A DNA stretch of 64,000 bases from Enhydrobacter sp. (GTDB lineage: Bacteria; Pseudomonadota; Alphaproteobacteria; Reyranellales; Reyranellaceae). Shown in pieces: positions 41,190 to 50,198 of the stretch. The position numbers and the translations under genes were made by a program. The notes under the pieces are model-generated. The model made no database searches. It was not told the DNA's origin and saw nothing but the letters and a program-made list of their open reading frames with translations. The DNA lies in assembly GCF_030246845.1 (NCBI RefSeq), contig NZ_CP126889.1, forward strand, positions 2,909,001-2,973,000, given 5' to 3'. Numbering within the stretch: position 1 is the stretch's first letter; each line of letters starts with the position of its first letter.

Positions 41190-42923
41190 CTACTGCTTCC
41201 CGATATCCGGATCGATCTTCCTGGCGGCGGCGATATCGGCGTCTCCGCCTGCCTTGTCGCCCATTTCCTGCTTGGCGACTCCCCGATTGTACAAGGCGGC
41301 GGCGAAGGTCGGCTTGAGCGTGGCCGCCCGATCGTAGTCCCGCAAGGCCTCGGCCCATTGTCCCTTGCCGGCGTGGGCCACGCCGCGATTGTAGAAGGTC
41401 GTGGCGTCGTTGGGCTCGATCTCCAGCGCCCGATCGTAGTCCTGGATGGCGCGATCGAGCTCGCCTTTGCCCTGATAAAGCGCGCCGCGCGAGGCTAAGG
41501 CGGAAGCATCGTCGGGATCGAGCTGGATCGCGTGGTCGAGATCCTGAAGGGCGAGATCGCGCTGGTCCATGCTCTGATGGACCAGGCCGCGATTGTGGAA
41601 GGCGGAAGCATCGTTCGGATTGAGCTTGATCGCCTCATCGAAATCCCGGACGGCGGCGCTCCACTGCTGCTTGCGGCTGTGGGCGACGCCGCGATTGTAG
41701 AAGGTCGCGGCGTCGTGCGGGTCGATCTCTATCGCCCGGTCGTAATCCTGGATGGCGCGATCCCAGTCGCCCTTCGTGCTGTAGGCGGCCCCGCGATAGG
41801 CGAAGGCGACGGCGAGGCCGGCATCGAGCTCGATCGCCCGATCCAGATCCTGGATGGCGCGATCGAGCTCGCCTGTGCGCTGATAGGCAACGCCGCGATA
41901 GGCGAAGGCGGAGGCGTCGTTCGGGTCGAGCGCAGTCGCCTGATCGAAATCCCGGATGGCGGAGTCCCACTGCTTCTTGGCGCTGTAGGCAAGCGCCCGA
42001 TTGTAGAGGCTCGTGGCATCGTGCGGGTTGATCTTGATGGCCTGGCCGAAATCCTCGATCGCGCGGTCGAGCGCACCCTTGCGCTGATGGACCGAGCCAC
42101 GCGCGGCGAAGGCCGACCCGTCGTTCGGGTTGAGCGCGATCGCCTGATCGAGGTCCTGCAGGGCGCGATCGAGCTGTCCCTGCTTCTGGAACGCGAAGCC
42201 TCGGTTGTAGAAGGCCGCTTCGAATTTCGGGTCGAGCTTGAGGGCTTCGTCGTAGTCCTCGATGGCCTTGTCCCATTGCCCTTTGCCGCTGTGCGCCACG
42301 CCGCGATTGAAGAAGCTCGTCGCGTCGCCGGGGTTCAGCCGCACGGCCTGATCGTAGTCGCCGATCGCGCGGTCGAGCTCGCCTTTGCGCAGGTAGAGGC
42401 CGCCGCGGTAGGCGAAAGTCGTTGCATCCTTCGGGTCGAGCTTCAGCGCCTGGTCGAAGTCCTGAATGGCGTGGTCGAACTGTTTGTCTTGCTGGTAGGC
42501 GAGGCCGCGATTGCGGAAGGCGGCCGCATCGTTCGGACGATGGCGGATCGCCTGATCGTAGTCCTGGATGGCGCGATCCCATTCCCCTCGGGCACCGTGG
42601 GCGACGCCGCGATTGAAATAGGCAGTGGCGTCGTCGGGATCGAGTCGGATCGCCTGATCGTAGTCCTGGATCGCGCGGTCGAGGTCGCCCTTGCGCTGGT
42701 AGGCGGCCGCGCGGATGAGGAAGACCGTGGCAAGATCCCGCCCGCGATAGCTGCCCGACTTCACGAGCGCCGTGCAGCCGCCGATCACGCTGTCCGGCGG
42801 CAGGCTGTCCTTGTCCTGGCAGGCCTCCGCCTGCTGCCGGGTCTGCGCGTGCGGGGAGCCGCACAAGGGGCCGGCCGCCATCAGTGCAGCGCCCGCCGCT
42901 GCCGCCCGTATCGTCGATCGCAT
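41190..42923 (-). CDS. Exported protein of 15 tandem TPRs
   Basis: A 577-aa protein; ATG 42923 has CTTGGAGGCAGGA upstream and opens a signal peptide (MRSTIRAAAAGAALMAAGPL, cleavage near PHAQ). After a short Cys-containing segment (CQDKDSLPPDSVIGGC), residues 65-574 are 15 TPR units of exactly 34 residues with no spacer or break. Consensus positions such as NRG-A, DRAIQDYD-AI and LDPND are clear. Only three residues follow the last unit. It is probably a periplasmic protein-binding scaffold. It lies 164 bases upstream of the pseudokinase gene on the same strand. Confidence 0.88.
   Translation of the reverse strand: MRSTIRAAAAGAALMAAGPLCGSPHAQTRQQAEACQDKDSLPPDSVIGGCTALVKSGSYRGRDLATVFLIRAAAYQRKGDLDRAIQDYDQAIRLDPDDATAYFNRGVAHGARGEWDRAIQDYDQAIRHRPNDAAAFRNRGLAYQQDKQFDHAIQDFDQALKLDPKDATTFAYRGGLYLRKGELDRAIGDYDQAVRLNPGDATSFFNRGVAHSGKGQWDKAIEDYDEALKLDPKFEAAFYNRGFAFQKQGQLDRALQDLDQAIALNPNDGSAFAARGSVHQRKGALDRAIEDFGQAIKINPHDATSLYNRALAYSAKKQWDSAIRDFDQATALDPNDASAFAYRGVAYQRTGELDRAIQDLDRAIELDAGLAVAFAYRGAAYSTKGDWDRAIQDYDRAIEIDPHDAATFYNRGVAHSRKQQWSAAVRDFDEAIKLNPNDASAFHNRGLVHQSMDQRDLALQDLDHAIQLDPDDASALASRGALYQGKGELDRAIQDYDRALEIEPNDATTFYNRGVAHAGKGQWAEALRDYDRAATLKPTFAAALYNRGVAKQEMGDKAGGDADIAAARKIDPDIGKQ
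41202..42731 (-). repeat. 102-bp tandem repeat array encoding the TPRs
   Basis: Fifteen units of 102 bases encode the 34-residue TPRs. Neighbouring copies are similar at DNA level, for example the recurring GATCGCCTGATCGTAGTCCT on the plus strand. Such an array is prone to gain or loss of units by recombination. Confidence 0.8.
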
Positions 42924-43274
42924 TCCTGCCTCCAAGCGCGGTTCGTTCGCGGCTCTCCGCCTCGAGCTTGCTCCCGAGATCAGCATCCAATTTGGGCGAC
43001 AAGCGCGCGACGGGCGCAAGTGCAACCCGCGGCCGGCAGGGCGCACCGCGGATGGTCGGGTGAAGATTGAGAAACGACTCGAGGAAGGCGCGCTAAGTAG
43101 GGCCGCGCGCCCCAACCGTCTGAAATCCCCGCAGCCCCGACTTTGGTGCTAATCTTGCTGTCAGTCGCGAGTTACGCGTAGTCGAGCCGGATCGCTTCCG
43201 GCGAGCGGACATCACGCGTTCGCAACCCGAGGATCCGGTCAGAAGCACGTCCACAACGGCAAGGGAGGATGGCC
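42924..43274. other. Divergent intergenic region
   Basis: About 350 bases between the TPR gene (leftward) and the GYD gene (rightward). No frame looks coding, and I see no convincing -35/-10 pair, terminator or palindrome. It presumably holds both promoters. Confidence 0.5.
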
Positions 43275-43568
43275 ATGGCTACCTATGTCGTGCTTGCGAA
43301 CTTCACCGAGCAAGGCGTTCGTCATGCGAAGGACTCGCCGAAACGGGCGGATGCCTTCAAGGACATGGCGAAGAAGCAGGGAGCGACCGTCAAGGAGCTC
43401 TACTGGACCCAGGGACAGTATGACATCACGGCGATCGTGGAGGCGCCCGACGACCTGACCGTCACCGCGCTCTCCCTGGCCATCGGCATGCTGGGCAACG
43501 TGCGCACCCAGACGATGCGCGCCTTCTCGGCGGCCGACATGAAGACCATTCTCGCCAAGATCGGCTAG
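43275..43568 (+). CDS. GYD-domain protein
   Basis: A 97-aa protein of the GYD family, ferredoxin-like in fold. ATG 43275 is preferred over 43269 because AAGGGAGGATGGCC places the ribosome site correctly. TYVVLANFTEQGVRHAKDSP, the ELYWTQGQYDITAIVEAPDD block with the GYD-like QYD, and a C-terminal helix with MKTILAKIG are typical. Members are small, often stress-related, with unknown activity. Confidence 0.85.
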   Translation: MATYVVLANFTEQGVRHAKDSPKRADAFKDMAKKQGATVKELYWTQGQYDITAIVEAPDDLTVTALSLAIGMLGNVRTQTMRAFSAADMKTILAKIG

Positions 43569-43602
43569 GCCGTTCCGAACAGGTGCTGTGCGGTATCGCG
43601 CG

Positions 43603-44832
43603 TCACGGCCGCAGAGGATGCGCCGGGATGTCGCGCGGCAGGCTGGCGGCCCGGCGGGCGATGGGCTTCAGCCCGAACCAGGGCCGCAGGAACGCCACGC
43701 GGCGCACCGCCTCGAAGGTGAGCGCGCAGATCGCGACCGTCGAGACGACGAGGATCGTCGCTTCCAGCGCCAGCGGCAGACGGAGCCGGACGAGCTCGTA
43801 GGCGACGATGATGATCGCCGGCTGGTGGACGATGTAGTAGGGGAAGATCGCCTCGGTCAGGTAGCGGCGCGCCGGCCCGTCGCGGCCGGCGAGATGGCGC
43901 CGCGCGAAGCCGAAGGCCACCACGATCCAGCTCCACTGCTGCAGGCCGTAGACGAAGGCGAGCGGCACTTTGACGTCGAGCGGGATCGAGGGAAGGCCCT
44001 GATAGTGCAGCACGTACGTTGTGTGCGCGGCATAGGCGACGAGCGCCGTCGGCAGCGCGATCCAGCGAAGCCTCACGAAGTCCCGCCAGATCTCCTCGGA
44101 AAAGATGAACAGGAACCCGAACAGAAAGGCGAGGAGATAGATCGCGTGCAGGTACCAGTCGTGGAACAGGTCGTGCGTTTCCGGGAAGAAGTGCTCGAGG
44201 CCGATCCGCACCAGGCTGAGCACGAGCGCCGGGACGGCGAGCAGGCGCCAGCCGGCCAGCCAGCGCCCGCCCAGGGTCCGCAGGGAGCCGAGCAGCTTGG
44301 GGCCGAAGGCGAGCAGCACGAGCAGCAGGCCGGTGTAGATCCAGAGATAGGCGACGAACCACAGATGGTTCCAGTTGGGCATCGTCACGCAGTCGTCCGG
44401 CCGGCAGAAGCTGCCGTCGAAGCGGAAATAGCGCAGCAGGAAGTGGCCGAAGTCGCCGTGATAGGCGAATTGCTCGATCACCCGGAGATACATCTGCGGC
44501 GGTGTCAGAACGACCACCGCGAACAGAAGAGGCGGCAGGAGGTAGGCGCTGCGCGACCGCCAGAGCTGGCGCGGGTCCATGCGCACGCTCATGAAGCGCG
44601 TCGCCGCTCCCGAGATGACGAACAGGAGAAGCAGCCGCCAGGGCGAGCTCCAGTCCATCGGGATCTGCAGCCAGGGCAGGAGGCGCGGGCTCTTCACCTC
44701 CCATTCCCACGGCACGTAGAACATGCCGATGTGGTAGAGGATCAGCAGCCCGAACGCGCCGATGCGGAGCCAGTCGAGCTCGGTGCGACGGCCAGCGGCG
44801 ACGTTGCCTTCCTGCGCCCTGTCGGCGGTCAT
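43603..44832 (-). CDS. Membrane acyltransferase, acyltransferase-3 type
   Basis: A 409-aa polytopic protein resembling acyltransferase family 3 (OpgC/OafA-like). The N-terminus has RRTELDWLRIGAFGLLILYH, with the conserved Arg and the active-site His of family 3, then about ten hydrophobic spans, including LWIYTGLLLVLLAFGP and AIYLLAFLFGFLFIFSEEIW. Such enzymes transfer acyl groups to glycans or other envelope molecules; the acceptor here is unknown. The gene is isolated, convergent with the GYD gene. Confidence 0.8.
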   Translation of the reverse strand: MTADRAQEGNVAAGRRTELDWLRIGAFGLLILYHIGMFYVPWEWEVKSPRLLPWLQIPMDWSSPWRLLLLFVISGAATRFMSVRMDPRQLWRSRSAYLLPPLLFAVVVLTPPQMYLRVIEQFAYHGDFGHFLLRYFRFDGSFCRPDDCVTMPNWNHLWFVAYLWIYTGLLLVLLAFGPKLLGSLRTLGGRWLAGWRLLAVPALVLSLVRIGLEHFFPETHDLFHDWYLHAIYLLAFLFGFLFIFSEEIWRDFVRLRWIALPTALVAYAAHTTYVLHYQGLPSIPLDVKVPLAFVYGLQQWSWIVVAFGFARRHLAGRDGPARRYLTEAIFPYYIVHQPAIIIVAYELVRLRLPLALEATILVVSTVAICALTFEAVRRVAFLRPWFGLKPIARRAASLPRDIPAHPLRP

Positions 44833-45103
44833 CGATTGCAATCCCTGCCTTGAGCTGGCGGAGGCCGACCTCCGCGATTGCCGCGATGTGACGCCGGGCA
44901 GGCGGCAACGCCCAGAGTCCAAACTGTGTCGTTGTGACCAGGCAGGGGTCGGCCGGTAACATGTTCGCGACCCCATCGTCCGGCTGCGGCATCTTGGACG
45001 GGTCATGGTTCTTGCCATGCGTCGTCGAACCGCATGACCATCTGATCGTCTCAGACGTTGTGTCATCGGACGATTGGTCCAGGCTTCTCCGAAGGAGGAT
45101 GCC

Positions 45104-45517
45104 GTGAGCAGCGAACCCGTTCGGCACAACCACCGGATTTCCGGTGCCTTCCATCCGCTCGTCTACAAGATCATGGCGGCTCTCGCCGCGTGGTTTGTCG
45201 TGTCTTCCTGGGCCTTCGCCGGCGGCGGCGCGACGGACCTCGCGCTCACGATGGTGACCTTCATCTTCCTGATCGGGGTCGGCATTCCCAGCCTGATCGG
45301 GCGGATACGACGGGCGCACCGAAGCGAGCGGCCGGACGACGACGAGTCGACCTCCGGCGACGACACCGTGTACGGCAACTGGGCCGGCGACGAGGTCGAG
45401 CTGTGGACCGGGCCGGTCAAGGGCAAGATGGCGGCGATCGAAACCATCCTGCCGATCGCCGCTGCCGCCGTGAGCATGACCGCATTCGCCCTGGTGCTGC
45501 ATTTCGTGATCGGCTGA
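45104..45517 (+). CDS. Hypothetical inner membrane protein
   Basis: A 137-aa protein from GTG 45104, chosen because CGAAGGAGGATGCC precedes it. Three hydrophobic segments are seen: IMAALAAWFVVSSWAFAGGG, LALTMVTFIFLIGVGIPSLI and a C-terminal ILPIAAAAVSMTAFALVLHF. Between the second and third lies an acidic loop with DDDESTSGDDTVYGNWAGDE. No family recognised. It is divergent from the acyltransferase gene across 271 bases. Confidence 0.65.
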   Translation: MSSEPVRHNHRISGAFHPLVYKIMAALAAWFVVSSWAFAGGGATDLALTMVTFIFLIGVGIPSLIGRIRRAHRSERPDDDESTSGDDTVYGNWAGDEVELWTGPVKGKMAAIETILPIAAAAVSMTAFALVLHFVIG

Positions 45518-45634
45518 CGATCGCCGCGACGCCGCCGGGATCCAGGGCTCTTCCGCCGAGATCGATCGGCATCGTTCATTCAGCAAGACTGGACGGCCGC
45601 GCGCCGTGCTAGCGTTGGGTGAACAGGAGGAGCC

Positions 45635-46639
45635 ATGACCCAGACCTTCACACGGGAGCCGCGCAGGCTCGGCGCCAGCACCCTAGGCGTGTTTCCGATC
45701 GGCCTCGGCTGCATGTCGCTCTCGGGCGCCTACGGCAAGAGCGACGATGCCGAAGGCATGCGCGTCATCCATCATGCGATCGACCGCGGGATCACGTTGC
45801 TCGACAGCTCCGACATGTACGGCTGGGGCCACAACGAGACTCTGCTGGGCAAGGCCCTCGCGGGCGGACGCCGCGCCGGGCTCGTGCTGGCGACCAAGTT
45901 CGGCCAGACGCAGCGGCCGGGCGGCGCCAACGGAGTCGACGGCCGGCCGGAATATGTGAAAGCCGCCTGCGAGGCGAGCCTCGGGCGCCTGGGCGTCGAG
46001 GTGATCGACCTCTACTATCAGCACCGTGTCGACCCGGCGGTGCCGATCGAGGAGACGGTGGGGGCGATGGGCGAGCTGGTGACGGCCGGCAAGGTTCGTG
46101 CCCTTGGCCTGAGCGAGGCGCGGCCGGAAACCATCCGCCGCGCCCACGAGACCTTTCCCATCGCCGCGGTGCAGAGCGAATATTCGCTCCTCTACCGCGA
46201 GCAGGCCGAGGAGACGCTGCAGACGACGCGCGAGCTCGGCATCTCTTTCGTCGCCTACTCGCCGCTCGGACGCAGCCTGCTGACGGGTTCGGTGCGACAC
46301 GCCTCCGACATCCCCGAAGGCGACGGCCGCGGTCGCCATCCCCGCTTCGCGAAGGACAATCTCGCGCGCAATCTCGAGCTCGTGTCGGCGGTCGAGGCCA
46401 TGGCGAAGGCCAAGGGCTGCACGCCGGGGCAGGTCGCGCTGGCCTGGCTGCTGGCGCAGGGGCCGGACATCGTGCCCATTCCGGGCACCAAGCGCGTCGA
46501 TCGCGTCGATCAGAACCTGGGCGCGCTCGATGTTGCCCTCTCGCCCGATGACGTCGCAGCCCTTTCCGCCGCCCTGCCGCCGGGCGCGGCGGCCGGCACG
46601 CGCTACGCCGAGGCGCAGCTCAAGGCCGTCTATCTGTAG
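45635..46639 (+). CDS. Aldo/keto reductase
   Basis: A 334-aa NADPH-dependent TIM-barrel reductase. The catalytic tetrad is Asp and Tyr in [14 protein letters not shown], Lys in LATKFGQ and His in [29 protein letters not shown] and [15 protein letters not shown], near the cofactor site, resemble the AKR13-type enzymes (YajO/general stress protein 69 group). Substrate unknown. AACAGGAGGAGCC lies before the ATG. The cyclase frame follows within about 12 bases. Confidence 0.9.
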   Translation: MTQTFTREPRRLGASTLGVFPIGLGCMSLSGAYGKSDDAEGMRVIHHAIDRGITLLDSSDMYGWGHNETLLGKALAGGRRAGLVLATKFGQTQRPGGANGVDGRPEYVKAACEASLGRLGVEVIDLYYQHRVDPAVPIEETVGAMGELVTAGKVRALGLSEARPETIRRAHETFPIAAVQSEYSLLYREQAEETLQTTRELGISFVAYSPLGRSLLTGSVRHASDIPEGDGRGRHPRFAKDNLARNLELVSAVEAMAKAKGCTPGQVALAWLLAQGPDIVPIPGTKRVDRVDQNLGALDVALSPDDVAALSAALPPGAAAGTRYAEAQLKAVYL

Positions 46640-46650
46640 CGGAGTCCGCC

Positions 46651-48510
46651 ATCCCGACGACGGATCCCGGCGGCAGCCGCCGCCTTGCCACCATCCTGTT
46701 CGCCGATATCGCGGGCTACAGCCGGCTGATGCACGCCGACGAGGAGCAGACCCTCACCGACCTGCAGGGCCATCTCGTCGAGCTGGTCGGTCCGGTCGTC
46801 GAGCGTTTCCACGGCCGGATCGTGAAGACCCTGGGCGACGGGCTGTTCGCCGAGTTCGCCAGCACGGTCGAGGCCCTGCGTGCGGCGGTCGAGCTGCAGC
46901 GCGGCATGACGGAGCGCAATGCCGGCGTCGCGGCGGATCGGCGGCAGACCTTCCGCATCGGGCTGCATCTGGGCGATGTGATCCTCTCCAACGAGGACGT
47001 GTTCGGCGACGCGGTCAACGTCGCGGCCCGTCTGCAGGCCCTGGCCGAACCGGGCGCCATTGCACTCTCGAGCAGCGTCTACGAGCAGGTGAGGGACAAG
47101 GTCTCGCTGCCGTTTCGCGATATGGGCCGCCGCAATCTCAAGAACATCGACCGGCCCGTACACGTCTATTGTCTCGAGCGGGGCGCGGCGACTGCCCGGT
47201 CGATCCGGCCGGTGCGCCGGTGGCGTCTGATCGGCGCCGCTGTCGCCATCGTGATCGCGCTGGCAGCGGGCGGCTATTTCCTGGCGCCGTTCCTCGGCGC
47301 CCTGCACCGCGCGAGCCCTTCGCTGCGGACGATGTCCGAAAACCCGTCGGTCGCCGTCCTTCCGTTCGCCAACCAGGCCGGCGGTGCCCGCGACTATTTC
47401 TCGGACGGCCTGACCGAGGACATCACGGCCGCTCTCGGCCGCTTCCGGGAGCTCACCGTCATCGCGCCCGCGGCCGTCCTGCCCTATCGCGACAAGCCGT
47501 TGCCGCTTGCCGAGCTCGGCCGCGCGCTCAATGCCCGCTACCTCGTGAGCGGCAGCGTCCGGCGCATGGATCCGCGCGTGCGCGTCGGCGTGCAGCTCAC
47601 CGACGCCACGACGGGCGTGCAGCTCTGGGCCGACCAGTATGACGACCAGCTCGTCGACATCTTCGAGGTACAGCAGCGTATCGCCCGCAATGTCGCCGGC
47701 ATGCTGGCCACGAACCTGCATCAGATCGCCCTGCAGCGAAGCCTGCGCAAGCCGACGGGCAATCTCGACGCCTATGACCTGCTGCTGCGAGCGCGCTCGA
47801 TGGCGGCGAGCGGAACCCGCGCCGGCAATCGCCATGCGCGCGAAGCGCTGGAACGTGTGACGCAGATGTCGCCCGGCTATGCCGACGCGCATGCCGAGCT
47901 GGCCGCCGCCTACCTGCAGCGCATCGCCTTCGGCTGGTCTGAATTTGCCGCGCAGGATGTCGGGACGGCGATCCACGAGGCCCAGAGAGCAGCCGACATC
48001 GACGGCGAGAATGTGCTGGCGCACAGCGTGCTCGCCCGCGCCTACACGATCCAGCAGAAATACGACCTCGGCCTGGCAGAGGCCGATCGCGCCCTTCAGC
48101 TCAATCCGAGCGACACCGACGCCCTCGCCGCGCGCGCCGAGGTGCTGCTGTGGACCGGTCATATCGACCAGTCGATCGAGGCGGCGGAGCTCGCGCGCCG
48201 CCTCAACGACGATGTGGGGCCGGAGGCGGCTCTCAATCTCGGCCTCGCCTACCTTCTCGCGCGCCGCTATTCCGATGCCATCACGCTTCTAGAGACGGCG
48301 CGGGCGCGCTATCCGACCTACCCGCTGCTCGACTTCCCGCTCGCCGGTGCCTACGCGGAGGTCGGTCGCGCGGCCGACGCGACCAGTGCCCTGGCAAACG
48401 GACTGCGCAAGGACCCCTATCTCACGCTCGAAAGCTTCGGCACGCGCTTCCAGGACGGAGCCCTGAGAGCGCGTGTCGTGGAAAGCCTGCGCAAGGCGGG
48501 GCTGAGATGA
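46651..48510 (+). CDS. Class III adenylate/guanylate cyclase with TPR tail
   Basis: The cyclase domain starts at RRLATILFADIAGYSRLM, where the first metal-binding Asp lies. It continues with KTLGDGLFAEF (second Asp) and GDAVNVAARLQALAEPG. A membrane segment (LIGAAVAIVIALAAGGYFLA) follows, then a TolB/FlgO-like block (SVAVLPFANQAGGARDYFSD) and TPR-like helices to the end. The only ATG near the start, 46729, falls inside the conserved motif. Upstream the frame is open back to 46552 without ATG, GTG or TTG. ATC 46651, with GGAG at 46641-46644, is the likeliest start by position and is used here. The true start is uncertain. Confidence 0.82.
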   Translation: MPTTDPGGSRRLATILFADIAGYSRLMHADEEQTLTDLQGHLVELVGPVVERFHGRIVKTLGDGLFAEFASTVEALRAAVELQRGMTERNAGVAADRRQTFRIGLHLGDVILSNEDVFGDAVNVAARLQALAEPGAIALSSSVYEQVRDKVSLPFRDMGRRNLKNIDRPVHVYCLERGAATARSIRPVRRWRLIGAAVAIVIALAAGGYFLAPFLGALHRASPSLRTMSENPSVAVLPFANQAGGARDYFSDGLTEDITAALGRFRELTVIAPAAVLPYRDKPLPLAELGRALNARYLVSGSVRRMDPRVRVGVQLTDATTGVQLWADQYDDQLVDIFEVQQRIARNVAGMLATNLHQIALQRSLRKPTGNLDAYDLLLRARSMAASGTRAGNRHAREALERVTQMSPGYADAHAELAAAYLQRIAFGWSEFAAQDVGTAIHEAQRAADIDGENVLAHSVLARAYTIQQKYDLGLAEADRALQLNPSDTDALAARAEVLLWTGHIDQSIEAAELARRLNDDVGPEAALNLGLAYLLARRYSDAITLLETARARYPTYPLLDFPLAGAYAEVGRAADATSALANGLRKDPYLTLESFGTRFQDGALRARVVESLRKAGLR

Positions 48511-48975
48511 TCAGTGGAACGCTTCGCCCCTGAGACGCTGCCAGTTCTCGGCCGCCCGTGCGGCATTGGCCTGTGGATCCTTGGCGAAGTTGGCCGGGCC
48601 GGAGGCGCCCGCGAACACATAGAGCTTTCCGTCCGAGATGATCCAGTGGTGCGGGTCGGCCTCGCGCTTCCGGCCCGCGGCCAAATTCATCGTGCAGGCG
48701 CCGCCGAACTGCGGGGCATATTTGTCGGGGTCCTGCCGGAAGAGGTCGCGATGCTGGGCGCTGGCGAAGCGGTAGCGCTGGCCGTCCCAGCTCAACTCGT
48801 AGGCTTCCGCCCCCTGAATCGGCTTGCCGTCGGTGAAGTAGGCCACCGGATCGTAGCCCTTCAATGCAAGCCGCTGACCGGTCGTCAGGGCCGGCTGGGT
48901 CGATGCCTCGCCCGCCAGGACCAGACCAACGGGAAGGGCGGCCAAAGCCGCCAGCATGACGCGACGCAGGACCAT
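48511..48975 (-). CDS. Exported YHS-domain protein
   Basis: A 154-aa protein from ATG 48975 with GTCGGGAGAATGCC upstream. The N-terminus (MVLRRVMLAALAALPVGLVL) is a signal peptide. The YHS domain, a small metal-associated module, covers most of the rest, with LKGYDPVAYFTDGKPIQGAE and YRFASAQHRDLFRQDPDKYA, then the Cys of FGGACTMNLA. Such proteins are thought to handle metals, but the function is unproven. Its stop codon abuts the cyclase stop with no bases between. Confidence 0.85.
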   Translation of the reverse strand: MVLRRVMLAALAALPVGLVLAGEASTQPALTTGQRLALKGYDPVAYFTDGKPIQGAEAYELSWDGQRYRFASAQHRDLFRQDPDKYAPQFGGACTMNLAAGRKREADPHHWIISDGKLYVFAGASGPANFAKDPQANAARAAENWQRLRGEAFH

Positions 48976-49211
48976 GGCATTCTCCCGACGATGCCCCATA
49001 CCCCACGCTGCAAATAGGACGACAAGACGGCGAAGTAAACCGTCGAGCCTCACGTTTGTTTGCGCTCGTGCGGGCATGCTCGATCATGCGTTCGGCGCTC
49101 TACGGCGTGTTGTTTTGCTGCTCGGATGCTGCCGCCGGATCCACGATTTCATCATTGACGCGTCCGTTCTTCCCTATCGATAGTCCGCGCCGAAAGTTCG
49201 GGAGGAGAAGC

Positions 49212-50189
49212 ATGGCGGTCTCACGGCGCGACTTGCTGACCTTGGGTTCCTTCGCCCTTGCCACAGCGGGCTTTGCGCGAGCGGGGAGGGCGGACACATT
49301 CCCCTCGCGGCCGATCCGCTGGATCATTCCCTTCGCGCCGGCCGGAAATTACGACGTGACCTCGCGCCTGGTGGCCGATCCGATGGGCCATGCGCTCGGC
49401 CAGACGGTCCTCGTCGACAACCGCCCGGGTGCGGGCGGCGTCGTCGGCCTCGAGGCGGCCGCCAACGCGCCGGCCGATGGCTACACGATCGTGATGGCAA
49501 GCTTCAGCGTGATCTATATCGCGCCGCTCATGGCGGGCAAGCAGCCGCTTCTTTCCACGTTCACACCGGTCAGCATGCTCACCACCGTTCCGACGCTCGT
49601 CGTCGCACGGTCCGACAGCCGCTTCGCCGACATGCGCGCGCTGCTCGACGAGGCGCGGAGCAAGCCCGGCACTGTGACCATCGGCCATTCGGGCAACGGC
49701 ACCACCAATCACGTCGCCATTCTTCGCCTGCAGGTGAACGAGAAACTCAACTTCAACGTCATCCCCTACCGCGGCTCGGGGCCGGGCCTGAACGACCTGC
49801 TGGCGGGCACCATCGACTGCTTTGCCGACCAGCTTACCAGCTCGATGCCGCATATCCGGTTGGGCAAGTTCAAGCCGCTGATGGCGCTGGGCCTGAAGCG
49901 CATTCCCGAGCTGCCGGACGTACCGACGCTCAAGGAGGTCGGCTGCAAGCCGTTCGACGGCGGGACGACCGCGGGCGTGTTCGTGCGCGCCGAAACGCCG
50001 AAGGAGATCGTCGGACGTCTGAACGAGGGCGTGATCGCCGGCCTCGCCGACGGCAATGTGCAGAAGCGGTTGCACGAGCTGGGCGCGACGGTCCGTCCCT
50101 CGACGCCCGCCGAGTTCACCGCTCAGCTCGGAGCGGACGAGGCCAACGTCTCTGAGCTCCTGAAGATGGGCGTCCTGAAGCCGACGTAG
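49212..50189 (+). CDS. Tripartite tricarboxylate transporter substrate-binding protein (Bug/TctC family)
   Basis: A 325-aa periplasmic binding protein. ATG 49212, after GGGAGGAGAAGC, starts a Tat-like signal (SRRDLLTLGSFALATAGFAR). FPSRPIRWIIPFAPAGNYDV, LVDNRPGAGGVVGLEAAANA and FNVIPYRGSGPGLNDLLAG are Bug-family signatures. These bind carboxylates and related small molecules; the two membrane subunits (TctA/B) are not in the window. It is convergent with the tartrate dehydratase-like gene 9 bases away, which suggests a carboxylate ligand. Confidence 0.9.
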   Translation: MAVSRRDLLTLGSFALATAGFARAGRADTFPSRPIRWIIPFAPAGNYDVTSRLVADPMGHALGQTVLVDNRPGAGGVVGLEAAANAPADGYTIVMASFSVIYIAPLMAGKQPLLSTFTPVSMLTTVPTLVVARSDSRFADMRALLDEARSKPGTVTIGHSGNGTTNHVAILRLQVNEKLNFNVIPYRGSGPGLNDLLAGTIDCFADQLTSSMPHIRLGKFKPLMALGLKRIPELPDVPTLKEVGCKPFDGGTTAGVFVRAETPKEIVGRLNEGVIAGLADGNVQKRLHELGATVRPSTPAEFTAQLGADEANVSELLKMGVLKPT

Positions 50190-50198
50190 CGCTCCGCG

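Noticed and set aside
41202..42731. Regular repeats that could be taken for a CRISPR array
   Set aside because: The 102-base period has no unique spacers and translates without interruption into 34-residue TPRs.
46530..47642. 370-codon plus-strand frame overlapping the cyclase
   Set aside because: Arg/Pro-rich shadow; the cyclase motifs lie in another frame.
49155..49183. TTGACG followed at 17 bases by CGATAG, a possible promoter for the TctC gene
   Set aside because: The -10 match is too weak to annotate.
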